Below, piece by piece: positions 23,590 through 28,244 of a stretch of 28,244 nucleotides of DNA; the first letter of the stretch is position 1; every line of letters begins with the position of its first letter. Below the pieces are notes generated by a model. It saw nothing but the letters and a program-made list of their open reading frames with translations. It had not been told where the DNA came from and did no database searches. Source of the DNA: JADHLN01 sp965658435 (lineage in GTDB: Bacteria; Pseudomonadota; Alphaproteobacteria; Rickettsiales; JABIRX01). The translations under genes were made by a program, and so were the position numbers. The stretch covers positions 1 to 28,244 of the forward strand of contig CBFHSE010000020.1 of the NCBI GenBank assembly GCA_965658435.1, read 5' to 3'.

Positions 23590-24843
23590 TTAAATAATTT
23601 CTAATTTTAACATTTCAGAGAATGTCGGTGATTTTCTAATTATTTTGAAATTTTTTTTATCAACTAATACTTCTTTTATTAAGGGTCTGGCATTATATTC
23701 ATTGGCCATAACTGCTCCATAAGCACCAGCTGATCTTAATGCTATAAATTCGTCTTTTTTTATCTGACTAAGATTTATGTCTCTTGCGAAAATATCACTT
23801 GTTTCACAAACAGGCCCTACAATATCGTAACTTTCTGTTTTTCTGAATCTTTTTTTGCTAATTAAAGAAAATTGGTGAGTGGCATCATAAAGTGCTGGAC
23901 GCATTAAATCATTCATGCCTGTATCTAATATAAGAAATTTTTTTTCTTTAGTGTTTTTAACCAATATAACTTTAGATACTAAAATACCTGCATTTGCTGC
24001 AATTACTCTACCTGGTTCAATAATGATTTTTTTATTGTTAAAACCATAATCATCTATTAATTTTTTTACCATTATACCAAAGTAATTTGGTAATATTATT
24101 TCTTCATTTTCATATGGTGCAGCAAGCCCTCCACCAAGATCTATGCTGTTAATTTTTATTTTTTGTTTTTCTAGTTTTTTTATAAATTCAAAAAGCCTTA
24201 TAAAAGCATCATTAAATGGTTCTAACTTATAAATTTGTGAACCTATATGGGTTGATACTCCTTGAAAATTAATATTTTTTAACTTTAGAGCATATTTTAT
24301 TATTTCTTCTGCTTCATCTATATTTATACCAAATTTATCGCCTTTTTTTCCAGTTGAAATTTTTTTATGTCCACCTGCGCTGACATTGGGATTTACTCTT
24401 ATTGCTATATTAGCAGTTTTTTTAAGTTTTTTTGCTAATTTATCAATTATAGCTATTTCTTCTTTAGACTCAGTATTAAATTGTAAAATATTCTTATTAA
24501 GGCCATATAATATCTCTTCTTCTGTTTTACCAACTCCTGAAAAAACTATTTTATTAGGCTTACAACCTGCTTTTAATGCTTTATATATTTCACCTGCTGA
24601 AACAACGTCTATTCCTGCTCCTAATTCTATGAGAATTTTTAAGATATTAATATTATTATTAGCTTTGCAAGCAAAACAAATTAATTTATTTTCAAGATCT
24701 AATGCCTGATCAATAACTTTAAAATGTCTTGAAAAAGTTGCCTTAGAATATAAGTAAAAAGGTGTTTTTACTTTCTTACAAATATCTTTTACTGCTATAT
24801 CTTCTGCAAAAAGTTCGTTTTTATGGTAGTTAAAATGATCCAT
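23590..24843 (-). CDS. lysA: Diaminopimelate decarboxylase
   Basis: PLP enzyme for the last step of lysine synthesis, from meso-diaminopimelate. The PLP lysine is Lys60 in FACKAN. Further landmarks are STHIGSQI, the Gly-rich GGGLAAPY, EPGRVIAANAG and the CETSDIFARD segment with the active-site Cys. At 417 residues it is normal. Its ATG directly follows the lptM stop, and lptM in turn overlaps argH, so the three genes form one transcript. The same argH-lptM-lysA order is common in alphaproteobacteria. Confidence 0.96.
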   Translation of the reverse strand: MDHFNYHKNELFAEDIAVKDICKKVKTPFYLYSKATFSRHFKVIDQALDLENKLICFACKANNNINILKILIELGAGIDVVSAGEIYKALKAGCKPNKIVFSGVGKTEEEILYGLNKNILQFNTESKEEIAIIDKLAKKLKKTANIAIRVNPNVSAGGHKKISTGKKGDKFGINIDEAEEIIKYALKLKNINFQGVSTHIGSQIYKLEPFNDAFIRLFEFIKKLEKQKIKINSIDLGGGLAAPYENEEIILPNYFGIMVKKLIDDYGFNNKKIIIEPGRVIAANAGILVSKVILVKNTKEKKFLILDTGMNDLMRPALYDATHQFSLISKKRFRKTESYDIVGPVCETSDIFARDINLSQIKKDEFIALRSAGAYGAVMANEYNARPLIKEVLVDKKNFKIIRKSPTFSEMLKLEII

Positions 24844-24948
24844 TTATTTTTTTTCTGAAATTTGTTGTTTTTTCTCAAGATATAAATCTCCTTTTACACC
24901 GCATGAATTTAATAGGAATAGGGTAAAAATTAAAAATATTATTTTCAT
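24844..24948 (-). CDS. lptM: LptM (YifL)-type small lipoprotein
   Basis: A 34-residue lipoprotein. The signal MKIIFLIFTLFLLNSC has a lipobox LNSC with Cys16 as the lipidated residue. The diagnostic mature start CGVKGDLYL follows, equivalent to CGxKGPLYxP of LptM. A short Lys/Gln/Glu tail ends it. LptM binds the LptDE translocon and helps its maturation in enterobacteria. The Pro of the motif is Asp here and the tail is very short. Position is the strongest support: it fills the gap between argH and lysA, overlapping the argH stop by one base (TAATG) and abutting lysA. Confidence 0.85.
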   Translation of the reverse strand: MKIIFLIFTLFLLNSCGVKGDLYLEKKQQISEKK

Positions 24949-26336
24949 TATAAATTTTTTAAGGCCTCTTTTAATGCTTTAGCAACTATCTTTGGAGAAG
25001 TTCCTCCTAATGAATCTCTTGATTTAACTGATGACTCGATAGTTAATATTTTATAAATATTTTTATCTATTTTTTGATGAAATTTTTGTAATTCAGAAAT
25101 TTCTAATTCAGCTAATGCACAGTTTTTTTCTTCCGCCAAGCGAATTATTTTTCCTGTTAATTTATGAGCATCTCTAAATGGCAATTTTAGGTTTTTGACC
25201 AAATAATCTGCTAGATCTGTTGCTGTAATATAACCTTTTTGGCATGATTTAAGCATATTTTCTGCATTAATTTGCATGTTTTCTATCATTTTAGCCATTA
25301 TTTTTAAAGAAATTGTTAAATTATCATAACTATCAAAAACTGGCTCCTTATCTTCTTGCATATCCTTGCTATATGATAGTGGCAAAGCTTTCATTGTGGT
25401 TAGTAAAGCTATTAGATTACCATTTATTCTGCCTGTTTTACCTCTTATTAATTCTGCTGCATCAGGATTGCGTTTTTGGGGCATTATGGAGCTTCCAGTT
25501 GTAAATTCATCTGATAATTTTATAAAGGAAAATTCTTGGCTCATCCATATTATTAGCTCTTCAGCTATACGACTAAGATGAGTCATAGAAATTGTGGAGT
25601 TGCTTAAAAAATCTAGAGCAAAATCACGATCAGAGACAGAATCTAATGAGTTTTTGCTATAGCTTTGAAAGCCCAGTGATTTAGCAGTGAATTTTCTATC
25701 TATAGGAAATGATGTTCCTGCAAGAGCTGCAGAACCTAATGGTGATTCATCTAATCTTTTATTAGCATCAGTAAAGCGCGATATATCTCTTTTAAACATT
25801 TCGATATATGCATGACAATAATGAGCAAAGCTTACCGGCTGTGCCGCTTGAAGATGGGTAAATCCTGGTAATATTACATCAAGATTTGCTATTCCTTTAT
25901 CATATAAAGATTTAATTAAATTTTTTAATAAATTTATTATTTCTTGATTTGCCTCTTTGATATAGAGCTTAAAATCTGTGGCTACTTGATCGTTACGAGA
26001 TCTTGCAGTATGGAGCTTTCCTGCAATATCGCCAATAAGCTCTTTAAGGCGAAACTCAATATTCATATGAATATCTTCTAGCTCTTTTTTAAAATTAAAT
26101 TTATTTGATGCTATTTCTTTTTCGATAGTTTTTAAACCAGATATTATATCCTTTGCTTCTTTGCTGTTGATTATTTTTTGCGCTTTTAGCATCTCACAAT
26201 GAATTATAGAAGCCTTTATATCTTGTTTATATAATTTTTTATCAAATGTTATTGAAGCATTTATTTCCTGCATTATTTCATTAGTAGCAGATGTGTAGTG
26301 GCCACCCCACATTGGATTTGATCCTGTCTTTTTCAT
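24948..26336 (-). CDS. argH: Argininosuccinate lyase
   Basis: Splits argininosuccinate to arginine and fumarate, the last step of arginine synthesis. The superfamily signature GSSIMPQKRNP is at 281-291, with the catalytic Ser283; the general acid region TARSRNDQVATD and His161 in GFTHLQAAQP are intact. At 462 residues it has full length. It begins with the usual N-P-M-W-G-G motif, although the following Arg-Phe of relatives is His-Tyr here. It is the first gene of argH-lptM-lysA and divergent from tlpA, a common alphaproteobacterial layout. Confidence 0.97.
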   Translation of the reverse strand: MKKTGSNPMWGGHYTSATNEIMQEINASITFDKKLYKQDIKASIIHCEMLKAQKIINSKEAKDIISGLKTIEKEIASNKFNFKKELEDIHMNIEFRLKELIGDIAGKLHTARSRNDQVATDFKLYIKEANQEIINLLKNLIKSLYDKGIANLDVILPGFTHLQAAQPVSFAHYCHAYIEMFKRDISRFTDANKRLDESPLGSAALAGTSFPIDRKFTAKSLGFQSYSKNSLDSVSDRDFALDFLSNSTISMTHLSRIAEELIIWMSQEFSFIKLSDEFTTGSSIMPQKRNPDAAELIRGKTGRINGNLIALLTTMKALPLSYSKDMQEDKEPVFDSYDNLTISLKIMAKMIENMQINAENMLKSCQKGYITATDLADYLVKNLKLPFRDAHKLTGKIIRLAEEKNCALAELEISELQKFHQKIDKNIYKILTIESSVKSRDSLGGTSPKIVAKALKEALKNL

Positions 26337-26343
26337 TTTTTCT

Positions 26344-26371
26344 TTGTAAATTTTAATTTTTTATTTATAAA
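26344..26371 (+). promoter_or_regulatory. Candidate promoter of tlpA-bolA
   Basis: TTGTAA (26344-26349), a 16-base spacer and TATAAA (26366-26371), with a leader of about 24 bases to the ATG at 26402. A perfect TATAAT at 26391-26396 without a good -35 is an alternative that would give a leaderless transcript. Confidence 0.4.
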
Positions 26372-26392
26372 ATCTTTATGTATTTTTGGCTA
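26364..26392 (-). promoter_or_regulatory. Candidate promoter of argH-lptM-lysA
   Basis: Minus strand: TAGCCA (26387-26392), a 17-base spacer and TATAAA (26364-26369), with a leader of about 21 bases to the ATG at 26336. Its -10 overlaps that of the divergent tlpA promoter. Confidence 0.4.
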
Positions 26393-26401
26393 TAATTTTC
26401 G

Positions 26402-26971
26402 ATGCGAAAACAATCTTCAGGTTTTATAATTTTATTTTCAACATTTTTTATATTAATAATTGTTAGTTTTTTTCTTTATAACAATTATTTTAAAAAAATC
26501 GATTCCGAACAAATATATACTCCAAAAGCTGAAATAGGAAGAATTTCTCCTCCTGAAATTTTACCTGATTTTTCTTTTATTAATGAATCAGGTGATGAAA
26601 TAAATATTCACAAATTTAAAGGAAAGGTTTTACTCATAAATTTTTGGGCTACTTGGTGCATGCCCTGTGTTAAAGAATTAACGCAATTTGATAAGATGAT
26701 TGAGATATTTGGCAAAGATAATATAAATATTATTCCTATATCTATTGATAGTGTTGGCGGAATAGATAAATTGAGAGAATTTTATAGAAAAAATAACATA
26801 AAAAATCTGCCAATATATAAAGACAAGAATTTAACCGCTTATGAAGCAGTTATGTCTTTTGGTGTTCCAACCTCAATTATTGTAGATCGTGATTTAAATG
26901 CTCATGTTAAAGTATCTGGTTATCTTAATTGGCAAGATCCTGAAATAATGAATATTCTAAACTCTTTATAA
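26402..26971 (+). CDS. tlpA: TlpA-type membrane-anchored thioredoxin
   Basis: Periplasmic thiol-disulfide reductase of 189 residues. An N-terminal anchor helix (about 8-27) leads to a thioredoxin fold with the redox motif WCMPC (Cys86, Cys89) in FWATWCMPCVKEL. The cis-Pro motif is GVPTS near residue 160. TlpA-type proteins reduce copper-binding cysteines of cytochrome oxidase factors in other alphaproteobacteria; that role is plausible but not shown here. It is divergent from argH and is followed after 2 bases by bolA. Confidence 0.92.
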   Translation: MRKQSSGFIILFSTFFILIIVSFFLYNNYFKKIDSEQIYTPKAEIGRISPPEILPDFSFINESGDEINIHKFKGKVLLINFWATWCMPCVKELTQFDKMIEIFGKDNINIIPISIDSVGGIDKLREFYRKNNIKNLPIYKDKNLTAYEAVMSFGVPTSIIVDRDLNAHVKVSGYLNWQDPEIMNILNSL

Positions 26972-26973
26972 TA

Positions 26974-27219
26974 ATGCGAGATCTAATTATTGCTAAATTA
27001 AGCAAAAATATAAATTTTTCTAACTTGGAGGTTATAGATGAATCATATTTGCATCAAGGCCATATTGGTTATAATCCTACTGGCGAGAGTCATTTTAAAA
27101 TTATCATTGCTAGTTCGGATTTAAATAAGATAAAAAAAATTGAGGCACATCGCTTGATTAATAAAATATTAAGAGATGAAATTAAAAATATTCATGCTTT
27201 ATCAATAGAGTTAAAATGA
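26974..27219 (+). CDS. bolA: BolA family protein
   Basis: An 81-residue protein that partners with monothiol glutaredoxins in iron-sulfur cluster handling. Hallmarks are the H-x-GH region (HQGHIGYNPTGESHFKI), the invariant His in EAHRLINKIL, and IHALSIEL at the end. The class cannot be fixed, since there is no Cys at the group-specific loop position. It starts 2 bases after tlpA and its stop overlaps the next ATG by 4 bases (ATGA), so all three genes are coupled. Confidence 0.9.
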   Translation: MRDLIIAKLSKNINFSNLEVIDESYLHQGHIGYNPTGESHFKIIIASSDLNKIKKIEAHRLINKILRDEIKNIHALSIELK

Positions 27220-28244
27220 AGTTATTTCTATTAAGATTTTTAATAATTCTTCCCTTATTTTCATGCGTAGAACAAAAGCTTACCTACAAAGGAGATTTAT
27301 TAAATCAGAAAATTGCTAAAGATAAGGATATCAAAGCTCACCGTATTTTTGAAGCTAAATCACTTAGCTTAAAAGAAAAGGAAGAATATTTTTTTAATAG
27401 ATTTTCACAAAAATTCATAAAAAAACCTGAATATTTAATAAAAAGATTCATTGATAATAAAAATAATAACTATGAAAGCCATATTGATGATGCAGCGTTT
27501 TTTTTGTCATATCTAGCTTTAAAATACGCTAATGACAGACAAGAAAAATATCAAGATTTGGCTCTTAAAATATTAGATGGTATTTTTTATTTAGAAAATA
27601 TTGATGGCTTTAATGGCTATATGCCTCGTTTTGTAAGCGGTGATGCTAATAAAATAACTAATAATGATGTTCCAATAAGAACTAATAGTTATGCTATTTT
27701 ATCTTTTGCTTATTTTTTAGCATATGAAAATTTTAACTCCCCATTAATAAAGAGTAAAATTAAAAAGCACTATTATGTAATTACAAAATATTTTCTTGAC
27801 CGAGATCTTAATTTAGAAACTCCAGATGGTGTTGATATTAAATATGCCTCACTTGATGCTAAATTCATAACTAGTAGACAATTAGATGGTGTGGCTTTTT
27901 TTGAAGTGGCTAATAAAATATTAGCAGATTCTGACTTATCGGCAGAGATAGATAATATTTTACATAATGTTTTTAGAAAAAAATATCGTAAAAAAGGCAA
28001 GAAAATATCAAGCAATATACTGGGTTTTTGGGATTTAGCTACTCCTTCTTCTAATTGGTTAAATTTTTTAAAATTATATATAGCTGTTAAAGCAAGTAAT
28101 GATGCAATTTATAAGGATATGTTTGCAAATTATTATTTAACAGTAGAAAGCGAGAAAAATTCTTTTTATGACTTGTTATATATTGATATATTTTCACGTG
28201 AAAAAACAAACAAAATATCTAATATTTTAGTTGCTTTAAACAGC
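27216..28244 (+). CDS. Unknown lipoprotein, possibly an alpha/alpha-toroid fold (3' end cut by the window)
   Basis: An open frame of 343 codons running off the window without a stop. Residues 1-17 form a lipoprotein signal (lipobox LFSC, Cys17). The rest is rich in amphipathic helices. A stretch near residues 120-150 (LDGIFYLENIDGFNGYMPRF) is followed by RTNSYAILSFAYFLAYE and then LDRDLNLETPDG. Together these recall helical (alpha/alpha)n toroid proteins of the glycosidase-like type, which have similar helix-loop patterns around a Gly-rich loop; this is a weak inference. The start overlaps the bolA stop by 4 bases. A+T content and codon use match the neighbours. I do not recognise a family. 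Confidence 0.8.
   Translation, partial: MKLFLLRFLIILPLFSCVEQKLTYKGDLLNQKIAKDKDIKAHRIFEAKSLSLKEKEEYFFNRFSQKFIKKPEYLIKRFIDNKNNNYESHIDDAAFFLSYLALKYANDRQEKYQDLALKILDGIFYLENIDGFNGYMPRFVSGDANKITNNDVPIRTNSYAILSFAYFLAYENFNSPLIKSKIKKHYYVITKYFLDRDLNLETPDGVDIKYASLDAKFITSRQLDGVAFFEVANKILADSDLSAEIDNILHNVFRKKYRKKGKKISSNILGFWDLATPSSNWLNFLKLYIAVKASNDAIYKDMFANYYLTVESEKNSFYDLLYIDIFSREKTNKISNILVALNS

Overview
This is a low-G+C (roughly 30% by eye) chromosomal segment of an alphaproteobacterium. Several gene orders are typical of that class: rpmF-plsX-fabH-ihfA-merR, argH-lptM-lysA divergent from tlpA, atpH-atpA-atpG next to priA, and an SspB of the alpha type. COQ9 and a class II DAHP synthase fit as well. The strong A+T bias, tight packing, weak Shine-Dalgarno sequences and a large ankyrin-repeat gene suggest a host-associated or small-genome lineage (Rickettsiales- or Holosporales-like). 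Genes for proline, phenylalanine, the shikimate entry step, lysine and arginine are all present, so this is not a fully auxotrophic endosymbiont; something like the amino-acid-competent basal Rickettsiales would fit, but that placement is inference.

Layout: 83-619 sspB (ClpXP adaptor). 771-3263 an ankyrin-repeat protein with its own promoter and a very recent 99-bp internal duplication. 3260-4463 (minus) bamE-proC. 4588-7536 (plus) rpmF-plsX-fabH-ihfA-merR. 7510-8481 (minus) rluD, back to back with a small membrane protein (8482-8727). 8731-11089 (minus) exoD, a lone prepilin-like gene and pheA. 11178-12533 (plus) class II DAHP synthase. 12534-16107 (minus) atpH-atpA-atpG-COQ9, with atpD/atpC absent. 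16202-18343 (minus) priA. 18379-20404 (plus) a 37-codon membrane peptide, zur, znuC and znuB. 20459-22587 (plus) a zinc-linked outer-membrane barrel and znuA. 22582-23529 (minus) a Met-rich outer-membrane protein. 23590-26336 (minus) argH-lptM-lysA. 26402-28244 (plus) tlpA-bolA and a lipoprotein cut by the window end.

The most coherent system is the zinc-acquisition locus at 18.4-23.6 kb. It encodes a Fur-family regulator (Zur), a ZnuABC transporter and two different outer-membrane barrels. Two 15-bp palindromes of the alphaproteobacterial Zur-box type (20421-20435 and 23554-23568) lie at the same place in two sigma70-like promoters, each covering the -10 hexamer. One promoter drives the barrel-znuA unit, the other the Met-rich barrel transcribed towards it. 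This ties the second protein to zinc starvation from sequence alone. It also moves the start codons of both genes inwards from the longest open frame.

Intergenic space is minimal; the longest gap is about 150 bases (620-770). Convergent pairs overlap or abut, and only one weak hairpin was seen where a terminator would be expected. I saw no tRNA, rRNA, insertion sequence or CRISPR array.
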